64,000 nucleotides of DNA from Thermothielavioides terrestris NRRL 8126 (lineage: Eukaryota; Ascomycota; Sordariomycetes; Sordariales; Chaetomiaceae): assembly GCF_000226115.1 (NCBI RefSeq), contig NC_016460.1:1488001-1552000 (forward strand), given 5' to 3'. The notes below the pieces were generated by a model. That model made no database searches. It saw only the letters and a list, made by a program, of their open reading frames with translations, and had not been told where the DNA came from. The translations under genes were made by a program, and so were the position numbers. Numbering within the stretch: position 1 is the first letter of the stretch; the number at the start of each line of letters is the position of its first letter. Of the stretch, positions 46,809 through 57,360 are shown piece after piece.

Positions 46809-47825
46809 ATGACCTGGTGTGCGAAATCCGTGTCTTTCGACCCAAAGAAGGACATCCCGCCGCTCACCGACAAGGTGATCCTGGTGACTGGCGGCAACGT
46901 CGGCCTCGGCAAACAGGCCGTGCTCGAGTACGCCCGCCATGGCCCGGGGCTCATCTGGCTCGCAGCCCGAAGCGTCGAGAAAGCCGACGCAGTCATCGAC
47001 GAGATCAAGCATCAGGTCCCCGATGCGAACATCAAGGCTTTAGAACTAGATCTCGCCTCGTTTGCATCCGTCAAGAAGGCGGCGGCCACGGTGCTGTCCA
47101 CCTCGCCCCGCCTCGACATCCTGATGCTCAACGCCGGCATCATGGCGGCCACTCCAGGCCTCACCGCCGACGGCTACGAGCTCCAGTTCGGCACCAACCA
47201 CATGGGCCACGCGCTGCTGACCAAGCTGCTCCTGCCGCTGCTCCTCCAGACCGCCGCCACCACAACCACCACCAGCAGTAGCAAAAACCACGCCAACAAC
47301 TCTTCCTCCCCCTCCCCCTCCCCCTCCCCGGCGCGCATCGTCGTCCTCTCCTCGGACGGCCACCGCTTCGCCGCCAAGCCAGGCATCGACTTCGCGACGC
47401 TCAAGACGCCCGCCGAGGGCCTCGGCGCTTTCGGGCGCTACTTCCAGAGCAAGCTGGCCAACGCGCTGTGGGCGCGAGAGCTGGCGGCGCGGCACGACGC
47501 GACGCAGACGCTCGTCGTGGCGGCGGTGCACCCGGGCATGGTGCGCACGCAGCTGATTGAGCGGGCGGGGGGCTCGCCGGCGGTCGTGCGCGCGGCGATC
47601 CGCGCCGCCGCCGCGCTGAACCTGATCCCGTCCGTCGAGCACGGCGTGCGCAACCAGCTGTGGGCGTCCGTCGCGGCCCCCGGCAGCGACCTCGTGAGCG
47701 GCGAGTACTACGAGCCCGTGGGCGTGGCCGGGCGCGCCAGCGCCCTGGCGCGGGACGGCGAGCTCGCCAGAAGGCTGTGGGAGTGGACTGAGAAGGAACT
47801 GGAGGGTCATGTGGTTGAGCTTTGA
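46809..47825 (+). CDS. Short-chain dehydrogenase/reductase
   Basis: Single exon, 338 aa. Classical SDR motifs: cofactor loop TGGNVGLG (about residues 27-34), NAGI, catalytic Ser in VVLSSDGH and active-site YFQSK (Tyr and Lys). After the cofactor loop the sequence AARS suggests NADP preference, which is an inference. The layout resembles the retinol dehydrogenase/WW-domain oxidoreductase-like SDR group that is greatly expanded in fungi; the substrate cannot be told. A Thr/Ser/Pro-rich insert (about residues 153-175) interrupts the region before the catalytic Ser. The frame is open upstream to 46515, but the TATA box at 46722 and the fit of MTWCAKSVSFDPKKDIPPL to the family place the start at 46809. 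The pairing with a regulator-like gene suggests joint regulation. Confidence 0.9.
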   Translation: MTWCAKSVSFDPKKDIPPLTDKVILVTGGNVGLGKQAVLEYARHGPGLIWLAARSVEKADAVIDEIKHQVPDANIKALELDLASFASVKKAAATVLSTSPRLDILMLNAGIMAATPGLTADGYELQFGTNHMGHALLTKLLLPLLLQTAATTTTTSSSKNHANNSSSPSPSPSPARIVVLSSDGHRFAAKPGIDFATLKTPAEGLGAFGRYFQSKLANALWARELAARHDATQTLVVAAVHPGMVRTQLIERAGGSPAVVRAAIRAAAALNLIPSVEHGVRNQLWASVAAPGSDLVSGEYYEPVGVAGRASALARDGELARRLWEWTEKELEGHVVEL

Positions 47826-48572
47826 GGTTGGGGAGAGAACTTGATTCTGTACTAATTTAGATGCACCTATTGGGAGGGGACGTAGATAGGTTATAGCGCC
47901 GGTTGCAAACCCCTCCCTCCCCCGAGATAATGAGGATTCACAGGATCCAAAGGCACGAGAGCGCCGAGGCGCAAATCACACCGCTTCCCCCGTAGCGCCA
48001 CGCCTCCGTTGTCTACCTTATGTATGCGCTGCATCTTGGTCAGTGAGTTCCAATGGCTACTCCTCTCCTGGTATCCTCAACTTCTCGAGGACTCTCAATT
48101 AGAGAGCTAGTTCACCCGGCTACCCTATAGCCCAAGCGGTTGATGTCTGGTGGAGAGTTGGTTGACTGTGCTGGCACATCCAATGCTGAAGAGGTTGCAG
48201 ATGTGAATTGAAAACGAGAGCGGATAATAAACTAAGGTACTGATTTTCTCACGTTGTTGGCCTAGTATATTGTAACTCCTTGGCGTGGCACCCTTGCTAG
48301 CACCCCTGGCTAGAACCCTGGCAGGCACCCCTGTCTGTGCGTTTTTTGACCCCGGTGCAGGTATACCTTTCCCCCCCCCCCCCCCCCCACCTCCCTGTAT
48401 GCTACCCGAGAGCGCGTGCTCTGCTTACTGTGGTATGCCTTGCTCGTACTCCGTCTCAACGTATATACCCTTCCTTCTGGGAGCCCCCGCTCCTGACAGG
48501 GGCAACACCAAAGAATCGTCTCTTCCCCTTACATTACACTAGCGGTAGCCCCTTGCCGGTTCTGACTCCACG
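47826..48572. other. Intergenic with poly(C) tract
   Basis: 747 bases, containing short imperfect repeats of GCACCCCTGGCTAG type near 48290-48335 and an 18-nt C homopolymer at 48371-48388. TATATACC near 48462 may serve the Smr-domain gene. No other gene is visible. Confidence 0.5.
48371..48388 (+). repeat. Poly(C) homopolymer, 18 nt
   Basis: Uninterrupted run of 18 C between CCTTT and ACCTCC, about 185 bases upstream of the Smr-domain gene start. Confidence 0.9.
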
Positions 48573-49555
48573 ATGGCGGCGTCCGCTATTCCCCTGGCCC
48601 ATCTCGGCGGGCGCGGTACGCGTCCCACCCCCCGACCGCCTCCGATGTGACGCTGCAGCCGCTCATACTGTCCTGGAGTTCCAGCCTTCAATCATAGCAC
48701 CAGTGCAGATGTGGAAGCCGAATATGACCGGCTGCGCGATCTAGCGCGCCGGGAGGGCGACATGAAGAGGTCGTGCTTCGACCGGGTATAGTTTCCTGGC
48801 GTGGCGTAGCCTTGGTACTCCATGGATACCGCGGCTGACCCGCTGGGAACAGTCGCACGAAGCATATGAACGCGGCGACGGTGCTGCTGCCAAGGAGCTC
48901 TCTGAGGAAGGCAGGCTGTCCCTCTTTCTGGGCAGCCCAGACCCAGCTGCGCTGACCGCTTCTCGCAGGCAAGCGCCACCAGCGGAAGCAGGCCGAGTAC
49001 AACAAGCAGGCCTCCGAATTCATCTTCCGCGAGAACAACGCGCCCGGCCGCGTCGCCGAGGACACCATCGACCTCCACGGCCAGTTTGTCGAGGAGGCCG
49101 AGGACATCCTCGAGGAGCGCATCCGCTATGCCCAGTCCACCGGCCAGACGCATCTGCATGTCATTGTCGGCAAGGGGAATCACTCGACTGGCCATGTCCA
49201 GAAGCTGAAGCCGCGGGTTGAGCAGCTGTGCAAGGAGCTGGGTCTCGACTATGCCACCGAGGAGAACGAGGGCCGCATCTATGTCGACCTGAGAGGCGGT
49301 CGCGTCGACACTGCGCCGCCGCTGCCGGCTCAGCCCGAGGGCCACCAGGGAGGCTATGGTGGCAGCCATCACCAGCGGCCTCTAAAGCAGCACCACCAGC
49401 AGCAGCAACAACAGCACCACCAGCAACAGCAACACCATCAGCAGCAGCAGCAACAACAGCAGCAACACCAATACCAGCAGCAACAACAGCAGGACGATCA
49501 GGAGGAGCAAGATGTCATCCTGAATTGTATCAAAGCCTGCTGTCTGGTCATGTAG
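48573..49555 (+). CDS. DUF1771-Smr domain protein with CaaX-like end
   Basis: Model: join(48573..48615,48685..48785,48853..48910,48969..49555), 262 aa. The start MAASAIPLAHLGGRAFNHST joins exons 1 and 2. The N-terminal DUF1771 segment reads YDRLRDLARREG to SHEAYERGDGAAAKELSEEGKRH. The Smr domain (about residues 98-180) contains TIDLHGQFVEEAEDILEERI and VIVGKGNHS, the motifs of the small MutS-related fold, which in other proteins nicks DNA or RNA. The tail is Gln/His-rich (about 185-245) and ends CIKACCLVM; the last four residues, CLVM, fit a farnesylation CaaX box with another Cys just before. Intron 3 (48911-48968) starts with GC instead of GT; no GT donor nearby keeps the frame. Several splice joins are inferred from family sequence. 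Confidence 0.83.
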
Positions 49556-50302
49556 TTGGGTCGTGTGGCGTGGGATGAGATGTGCTGGCGCTGCAGGTGG
49601 ACTTGCATAGGTTACTTGCATAGACAGACCGTCGTGCTTAGATGGGAATCGAAAGAGTTTGAAAGGAAAAACACTCCTTTGTGGTTGGCTCTGCCACAGA
49701 CGGCTGCTTGGTCTCGCTGTGCTGGCACCGCTGTGTACGACACAAGAAGAAGAGCCTGGGTGCCTAGTCTGATTTCCGAAAAGAAGCCACAGCTGTCTGA
49801 CCCCAGCTCGTGCTTTCCAGAAGCTGGCTTGCCATTGTAAACCGCAGAAGCATTTACCAGGTAAGGTACGAACGAAGGCTACACTTACATTGCGTCACCT
49901 GGAGGATATCCAGGGAAGGTGCTGCCCACTTGACCTGCATAGCCCCTACGCTACCACCTCTCCGCGTCACCATCCCGACTCCCACCCTGCCGTGTTGGCC
50001 CAGTTGGTGCTTCTAAACGCCTGGCCTCCAGGGAGAGCCTCAAGAACCCACGCGCATCTGCCTTCAAATACTCCCTCAGGTACCTGCCGACCACGTTCAA
50101 ACACCATCTGGACCACATCTGCGCAGGAAATAGTTGTCTTCTTTCCACCACCCAAGCCAGAAGCGACGGCTCCCAGACCAATCCATCTTCAACCACCGAC
50201 ACGACCGTCATCACCTCCTCGCCCGGCCACAAGCACTTTAAAAACAACAACCACAACCGCTCCCTCCCATTAACATCACGAGAAACACCCCGGACCACGC
50301 AC
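49556..50302. other. Intergenic, Smr gene / membrane protein
   Basis: 747 bases. The last 100 bases are C/A-rich with CAACAACCACAACC and TTTAAA, typical of fungal leaders and promoters. No gene is recognised. Confidence 0.5.
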
Positions 50303-51220
50303 ATGCCCACCATGAACAACAACAACAACAACTCTAAGAACAACAACAACAACAACCGTTCGTCCAAACGAAAACGTACCCCCCACCGCGCCCCCTCCGC
50401 CCGCGCCCCCTTCATGACGCGGAGCAAACCCAACCCCAACCCGGTGATGACCGCCGCTCCCAGCCTGCAAGCCAGCCGCACCGAGATCGCGCTGATGGCG
50501 CTGGCGACCGTGCTCGTCGTCGCGCTCTTCCTGGTCGCCCTCCTCGTCGTGGTGAAGCACCGGCGCCGGAGGACTTGCAAGGGGGTCCGGCGGGGGGCGG
50601 CGGCAGCGTGGGACTCGCATCATCCTTGTGGCGGCGGGCGGGAGAGTTCGGTGGTGGTGGAGGGTGATGAGAAGGTGCAACCGGTGACGGTGCTGGGAGA
50701 TGGGGATGCGGATGCGGACGAGGGGGAAGGGCGGGCTTTGCTTGGTTTGGATTCCTACCACATGGTTTGTCCCGCGCTGCGTGCGGTGGCTGGGTGTTGT
50801 GATCAGGGGGTTGGGGCCCGGGCTGGGGTCGGGTTTGGTGGTGGTCGTCCTGAGCGCGGAGACGGTAGTGGTGCATGCTCGGAGGGCAAGGGGAAGCCAA
50901 GTTCGGCTTGGGCGACGCTGAGCAAGACCGGAGAGTCGGCTGTTCTCGCGGTGCAGCTTGGATTGATGCGCTTGGGGAAGGGGCTCTCGACTGCGTCAGC
51001 GGGACAGAGAGCGAGGGCGGCGCATCCGGCGGGCGATGTGGAAGTCGGGTTTGAGGGTGACGGGGACTGGATCGGAGGACAGAAGGACGGGTGCGACGAG
51101 TGGGACCGTGCGGTTCATACGGGTAGCTTGGGGTGGTCTGCGCGGTATTCAGACTTGCGGTGTCTGATACGGAGACGCGGGTCGCTGCGCCAGGCGGCGG
51201 GCGGGGAATGTCTGGTGTGA
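50303..51220 (+). CDS. Putative single-pass membrane protein
   Basis: Single exon, 305 aa, not recognised. The N-terminus is Asn-rich (two runs of Asn) and then strongly basic (RSSKRKRTPHR). One clear transmembrane segment follows at about residues 61-86 (IALMALATVLVVALFLVALLVVV), bounded by KHRRRRTCK on its C-terminal side. The remainder is Gly/Ala/Asp-rich and probably disordered. The basic flank after the membrane segment predicts, by the positive-inside rule, that the larger C-terminal part faces the cytosol, although the N-terminus is basic too. Support for it as a real gene: the hydrophobic segment in an otherwise polar frame, and a CA-rich leader upstream. Against: no known homologue and atypical Gly-rich composition. 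An intron may have been missed. Confidence 0.45.
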   Translation: MPTMNNNNNNSKNNNNNNRSSKRKRTPHRAPSARAPFMTRSKPNPNPVMTAAPSLQASRTEIALMALATVLVVALFLVALLVVVKHRRRRTCKGVRRGAAAAWDSHHPCGGGRESSVVVEGDEKVQPVTVLGDGDADADEGEGRALLGLDSYHMVCPALRAVAGCCDQGVGARAGVGFGGGRPERGDGSGACSEGKGKPSSAWATLSKTGESAVLAVQLGLMRLGKGLSTASAGQRARAAHPAGDVEVGFEGDGDWIGGQKDGCDEWDRAVHTGSLGWSARYSDLRCLIRRRGSLRQAAGGECLV

Positions 51221-51582
51221 TGAGACAGCCCCTGGGTCAGTGTGTGTCGCCGGCCGGCGACGAGGGATGGCTGTGAGACTGGTGATGATGCGCGCCAGGA
51301 GTACACGGGACCAGCAGCCTTGGTTTTGAATCGATTCTGCTTTTGATTATCCAGAAACTCGCAGGTACAGCCCCGAACAGGCCAAGCAAAGAAAAACAGC
51401 GCATTGTATGTCTCTAAGTTAAAGTGGTAGAACAGGGTTTGTACAGCCGACTGCTTACTGCTTGTCCCCCCCAATCCTCGAGCTCTATCCACGCCAGCCC
51501 AGTAAGACGGGGCATTCGGTTGCTCGTGAGCTGTCCGGAACGCCGCGTATTGAGCCTCACTTCTGCCCTCTCTACCCAACTT
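51221..51582. other. Convergent 3' flanks
   Basis: 362 bases between the membrane protein frame (+) and MIC10 (-). No further feature seen. Confidence 0.5.
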
Positions 51583-51913
51583 TCACGCCTGCTTCTTGAT
51601 ATCCCGCGCCGCCTGCTTCAGGCTGTAGTTGCACTCCTCGTACGCCCGCCCGGCGCCGAACCCAACACCGACGAGCGCGGGCCACGCCCTCCTCTTGAAC
51701 AGCAGGACCGAGAAGACGACGCCGAAGCCGAGGCCGAGGGTGGACTTGATGATGAGGTTGGAGAGACAGCGGTCCCACTATCCGGCAGTCCGGCGGCTGC
51801 ATGTCAGTTCGATGTCCCGGCGATACATAGCTGGTGCGGACCCTGACCTTCTCGTTAAGGAGCGCCTCGCTGACGGGACGCGACACGGCGCGGGATGGGG
51901 CGGGCTCGGCCAT
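51583..51913 (-). CDS. mic10: MICOS subunit Mic10
   Basis: Small inner mitochondrial membrane protein that shapes crista junctions. Model: complement(join(51583..51777,51848..51913)), 86 aa. The N-terminal exon gives MAEPAPSRAVSRPVSEALLNEK; exon 2 begins WDRCLSNLIIKSTLGLG. Two hydrophobic hairpin segments carry the glycine motifs GLGFG (about residue 38) and GVGFGAGRAYEEC (about 60), which Mic10 uses to oligomerise and bend the membrane. The basic tail LKQAARDIKKQA is normal for the family. The donor AAG|GTCAGG is weak but the acceptor (GGATAG) and phase 0 join rebuild the expected sequence. It is divergent from the Urb2 gene. Confidence 0.92.
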
Positions 51914-52716
51914 GGTGGTGCAATGTTTCCAGGCCGTAAGTGACGTACGGGACTGGCTTCGGCGAATGGATCACATGTTGCGTTAGCGCACTGCCATTGC
52001 TTGGTCAGCTGCGAAGCTTCGACGGTGCCATACCTCTGGTGAGGTGCGCAATTGACGCGGCGGCGGCGGGGGGCAGAGAGCGCAGCTGGTCGCTCGTGCT
52101 GTCGACGAGCCTATCACAAGTTATTTGGTTTCGAGCAGATGTCGTTGTGCCAAGAGCTTCAATGCTGTCCAACGTCAGTTCATGGCTCGGCTATTGCCGT
52201 GGTCTCCCGAGGGCGGTGAGCCAGCTACGTACACTAGCGGCAGGGGTGGTATCGAGGCGGCTTTGGCGCCGAAGCGGCAGAATTCTGGAATTTTTGGCAC
52301 CCAGAACCTATCACCGTGTTTTTGACCCAGGTACATGTACAGCCAGTGTGGACGGATGAGGAAGGAATAAATCGTAGGCCACCGTGTGAAAGGCATGGAC
52401 CTGCAATTCTCCGGGCTGTAACACCAGAAGGACCAGTGGCTGGAATCATGAACTTGCCAGAGACCAAGGCAGCCCATTCAACGTCCGGCAGCGAACCTTG
52501 CCGGGTACTGGTCAGCGCTCATCAACTCATCAACCAGACACCCGACCAACTGCAACTCAACCGTTGAGCATCCGACGGCGCTGTACTTACATCACGACCC
52601 GTCTTACGACTTTCAGCGCCGCCAAACAATCCTGACTCTGAGCGCACCATACCCGTACATTTCGGCTCCCTGCTTCGTACTGCGGTGACTGTGACTGTCA
52701 CGGGTCTCCTTACGCG
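51914..52716. promoter_or_regulatory. Divergent upstream region, MIC10 / URB2
   Basis: 803 bases between the two start codons, thus promoter and leader DNA for both. No specific element or further gene is recognised. Confidence 0.5.
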
Positions 52717-55700
52717 ATGGCGTCCCTTCTCAGCGCTACAGACGCACTCGCCCAGGGCCTCGCCCAGGATGATGTCGACACCCTCCCGGAAAGGCTCGGG
52801 ACAATACAGGCCATTCTCGAGGACTACCGCAAGAGCCCCTTCTTTGCGGCCGAGGAAAAGCTGCTGCGCGTGCTCCTCAAGCACATGGCCACCCAGTCTG
52901 CAACCGCCGAGCGCCTCCGACGATATCCGCCCGTCTGGGACGTACTGCGCATGCTGTTTCCCTTGATATTGCTGAAGCCGCTGGCCAAGGCGCTGGCGGA
53001 CCGCCGCTTCGTCCGCACCCTGCGGCAGACGCTCAAGGAGATCGCGGCGCCGCAGCAGGAGGCAGACCAGACGAACGGGGCTGACTCGGATGTGGAGATG
53101 GCCGATGCGCCTGCTCTGGAAAGTCCCGCGAGCCCGAGCCCGAGACCGAGCCCGAGCCCCCGGAAGCGGAAGAGGCCCGACGCTGCCAGCTTCGATCTCG
53201 CCATCCAGAGGCAGGCCGGAGGTTGCCTGCAGACCGCCGAGGCGGTGTTCCACGCCGTCCGGGTCCTCCTGGAGCTTTGCGACGGCCGATCCCGCGAGGA
53301 ACCGCTACATATCTGGGTCGGAGCCGAACACATCAAGTCAATGTTCTATACGTCTGCGACGGAGTCTATGGCGCTTCTCGTCCCTTGGCTCAGTGTTTGC
53401 CGCCTTGCTGTGGATCGGCCCAAACCTAAACCCCTCAGCGAACAGTCCTCGTGGCTTTCCACGTTCGCTGCCTTGTGGGAGCTTCACATGCATCTCTCTG
53501 GCGATATATCCGAAGTCGCCACTCATCTCTTTAGCCCGGCCGCTCGGCTCTTGGGTAGACTGACGGGCGTCCCGCACCAAACACCCCTCGGCATCGACAA
53601 GGCCGTCGTGGACCAGTGGGCTAGAGACCTACGGCGTTTCATGGCACGTCACTTTGTTCTAGAGGCCAGAGCCGCATTTCAAAACCGGGGAGGCCAGGAA
53701 GTACTAGAAGTGCAGACCGCACTGAGCGTGTCGAGTCCCTCCGCGCAAATCACTTTCCCCGTTCTCTTTGGCCTGGTCTGCAGATCACGGCCTGAATCCG
53801 CTGGCACCGCTCCCAGCAAAGACTATGAAACATGGGTCCAGGCTGTGTTCGACGCGATCCTGCATGCTGCGAAGGATACCAGTCGCGACAACGGCCTCGT
53901 AGCTGTGCGGACGATCACCGAGATGGCGGCAGAGAGGGGCACCACGCTGTCAGCGTCCAGTCTCCGAACCGTGTGCAAGGACTACGCCATTCGGAAGAAC
54001 GGGATCGACTGGAATCTGCTCCTCGCCATCGTTAAGCTCAACCCGGATGTCTTCCTGGTCTCCGACCCCGGCAAGCAGCTCCTCGAGCAGGTCCTGGAGG
54101 CGGCGAGAGATCCAGGCCGCTTAGACGCCCAAGATTCGGATCGGGCCGCGCGGTTCGTCGTCTTGCTTGCCGATGGCTATGCCCAGGCTCGTGATCTGTC
54201 GGGCTTCGTCAAGCTCTGGCTGAAGCACCTGGCTCCCGATACGCCCAAAAGCAATCTCCGACCGGTGTGGGCGCAAGAGGCTCTTGCCGATGAAGTTGCG
54301 AAGCTGATCCAGACGTCCTTGACCCCCACGCAGTTGGTTGCGATCCTGGACTGGCTCTCGTCGCAGACGCAACCGACGGAGAGCATGGCAAGGTTACACA
54401 TCCTCGAAGCCGTCTCCAGGGGAATCTCCCTCGACGATTTCGTTGACGCTGCAAACATGAAGATCTTCGAGGGAGCTTTCCTCGAGGAGTTCTCCAAGAA
54501 GGAGTTGCCAGCCGTCTCTGCGCGCCGGTGGATGGTTGCCTCGAGGGCAATGGCCAGAGGCACCTCCGATGAAGCTCGCCATGTCTGGTCACGTATCAAG
54601 TCAGATATCAAGCGTGTTCTTCGGAAGTTTCCCATCGAGCGGGAAGATACTTTCGCTGCTTTCAAGTGCTGCGCCGAAGTTTGGCTTGCAAAATTCCCCG
54701 GGAGCGCCCACGAGGATGAGGCCGCCACTCTGATATGTTCGTTCGCCGAGAGGCTTGAAAACGCGGGCGAGCCGGGGGAGCTAGAGCCCTCCGACGGCCG
54801 CTCGTCTGTCAGCAGATGGACCTACGTGTCTTGGATCCTCTCCGATGCGCCCCGCCTCATGAGGTACGACTCGAGCTTCCCTTTCTTATCTGGCCAGAGA
54901 TGCTAACGCCGCTCAGGCTGCTCATTGCGAGGGATAGTCCGATAGTCAACGTTATCCTATCTCTCCTTGATGTGTCCAAAGGCGCAGATCCGGCACGCGT
55001 CGAACGTGCCCTCGCGGTCTCTCGGCTGCTACTGGAACGCGAGCCGAGCGTGAGCAACCGGAGGCTGATGGGTAGGTTGTGCCAGATCCCGATGTATAGA
55101 GAGAACCGATTGCTGATATCGGCCTAGATCTATTGATTGACAGGGTCCTATCCATGATCGATCCCTCCAAGTCAACGAGATCGGGACCTTCAACGAAGAT
55201 TGCCATCCAGTTCCTCCTCGATATCCCAGCTGAAATACCAAATCGGGGCCAACGAGAGGCTGCTATGAAGTCCTTGGTAGCCCATCTGACGGGAGATGAA
55301 GGCAAGGGAGGCGCTATCGGTGCGGAGGACTGCGAGTCGGTGCTGAGTCTTATGACCAAGTTGATGGCCCGACCAACATATTACGAGGTACAGACTCGGT
55401 ATCTCCAGATACACGCTGAACTGATCGAAATTGACAACACCGCAGGGCATGTGTTTCTCCCACTTGGCATCCCTCGGACGATGGATTGCGAAGATACATG
55501 AACGCTCAAACCGCCGCTCCCACGAAGAGCTAGCCATGGACGACGTCTCCAAAATCCATGACAGGTTCAGGCTGTTGTTCCAGCTAGCAGTCCTGAGCAT
55601 ACGGTATGCTGTGCCAAACCTGATCTGCTTTTGAAGATCAGGGCTAAGTCGTTCTAGGCAAATGACCAGTGGGGGTCCCGACGAACGCGAGAGGCCTTAC

Positions 55701-57219
55701 CTCCAAGGCGCTATGTCGTTGCTTCAAAGTCCGTGCAAAGATCCTGATATTGTGCCGCGAATCGTGCTTCTTCGAGCCTTCATCTCCGTCGTGCGTGACT
55801 CGCCCGCTGCCAAAAAGATGAACGGGAGCGACGGCTTGGACCTGGCGAGTCTCCAAGACCGCCTTCTTCGACTCGCGTCGCCCGCTGTCAAGTCCGGAAA
55901 CCGGAACGGTGATGGGTTGTTGACCCTCCTTGTGGCGCTGGAGGCCCTGTGCGATTTAGATGGCGAGGATGTGAGGCTAGCGCTCTCGGACGCTGTCCCC
56001 TCGCTGCTTGAGGCGAGCGACTCGCTTCTCAAGAGCCGTGCGCACGCCGGCTGGGAAGTGCGCACGTTCTTGGCCACTCACTTCCTTGATAGGCTCGCGA
56101 GACCGCTGGAGATCAAGATGGCGGTCGCTGCTCCAGATGCCACTGGTGACGGTCAAAGATCAGGGCCCATCAAGTCTGCCAAAGCGCTGGACAAGCCCGC
56201 TCTGCTGAGGTATGTCGATGCTGTCGTGCGCTCTGCCGACGAAGACAGAAAACTCGGGTATCTGGAGGAGCTGCTGCGCGAGGACGGCGACAATCAAGAC
56301 GCGCTTGGTTGCCTGTTGGTCAGCTACCGTCTGATTCAGCATCTCAAGGGTAAGCTACGCTGTCGTGGTCCCAGATTTGCCGGAGTCGTGCTCACGCAAG
56401 TTAGGCTCCCGACTACCCGAGGACATCAAGCAATTTGGCCTGGCGCAAGCCCACTACGCGCTCTGCGATCGACTCGAGAAAGCAACATCCCCGGCAACCT
56501 TCCTCCTCACATCAAAGGCCATCCATCTCCTGATCGACCAGAACCCGGCGTGCATGACGCAGTTCAACATCGGCCGCACGCTCAGCTGCGTCTTGACAGT
56601 CTCCGCGCGGGCCTCAACGCCGGCCCTGGTCGCCGAATCGCCCGACGTCTACCCGTCCCTCTGCCGCCTCGTGGCGATGCTCATCAGGCGCTACCGCAAG
56701 CGCCTCGAAGACAGCTTCCACATCCTGGTCGACACCCTGCAGGGCCTCCTCCGCCTGCTGCTCTCCCGCCCCCACGAGGAGGCCGCCACCGCCGGCCCGG
56801 CGACGGCGACGACGCAAGAAGAGACCTGGGCCAGAGACGCGCGGCACTTCTCGCGCCTGCTGACGCTCATCTGCGAGCCGGCGGTCGGCTCGGGCTCGAC
56901 CTCAGCCGTGCAGGGCAGCGGCGGCCCCCGGCCAGCCGCGCTCGACTCGGAGAAGGACCGGGCGAGGCGGTTCGCCGGCCAGTTCATGTACTACGTGCTG
57001 ATGGCGTACGTGCGGCTGCAGGTGGAGGAGCACGGGGCGGCGGCGGCGGTGCCGCACGCGGTGCGGGCGGCGCTGGAGCCGGGCATGTTCGCCATCATGG
57101 ACGTGACGACGCGCGGCGGCAAGGGCATCATGAGCGCCGCCATGGACGCGAGCACGCGGGCGGTGCTGAGGGAGATGTACAAGCGGTATGAGCGGTTTGG
57201 CAAGTGGACGGGTGTGTGA
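52717..57219 (+). CDS. urb2: Urb2/Npa2, 60S ribosome biogenesis factor
   Basis: Large nucleolar helical-repeat protein needed for 27S pre-rRNA processing early in 60S assembly. Model: join(52717..54863,54917..55071,55128..55387,55446..55603,55658..56349,56405..57219), 1408 aa. Alpha-helical repeat character runs through the protein. An acidic, then basic linker (VEMADAPALESP, RKRKRPD) lies at about residues 125-160. The C-terminal 230 residues, including CMTQFNIGRTLSCVLTV and YPSLCRLVAMLIRRYRKRLEDSFH, and GGKGIMSAAMDASTRAVLREMYKRYERFGKW, match the Urb2/Npa2 C-terminal domain. Five introns of 50-60 nt lie in the last third. The intron at 55388-55445 separates two different reading frames. Its stop is 141 bases from the convergent Cdc123 stop. 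Confidence 0.88.
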
Positions 57220-57360
57220 GCGGCCGAGATGGTGGAGCTGTGTGTGTCTGTGTGTATCCCGATATATTGCAGTGCATGGTATATACTCGCATATTCAATG
57301 CCTACATGAGGTATATACAAGCTTCAAGATTACTTGTGTACACAACGCCAGGCTGTTTCG

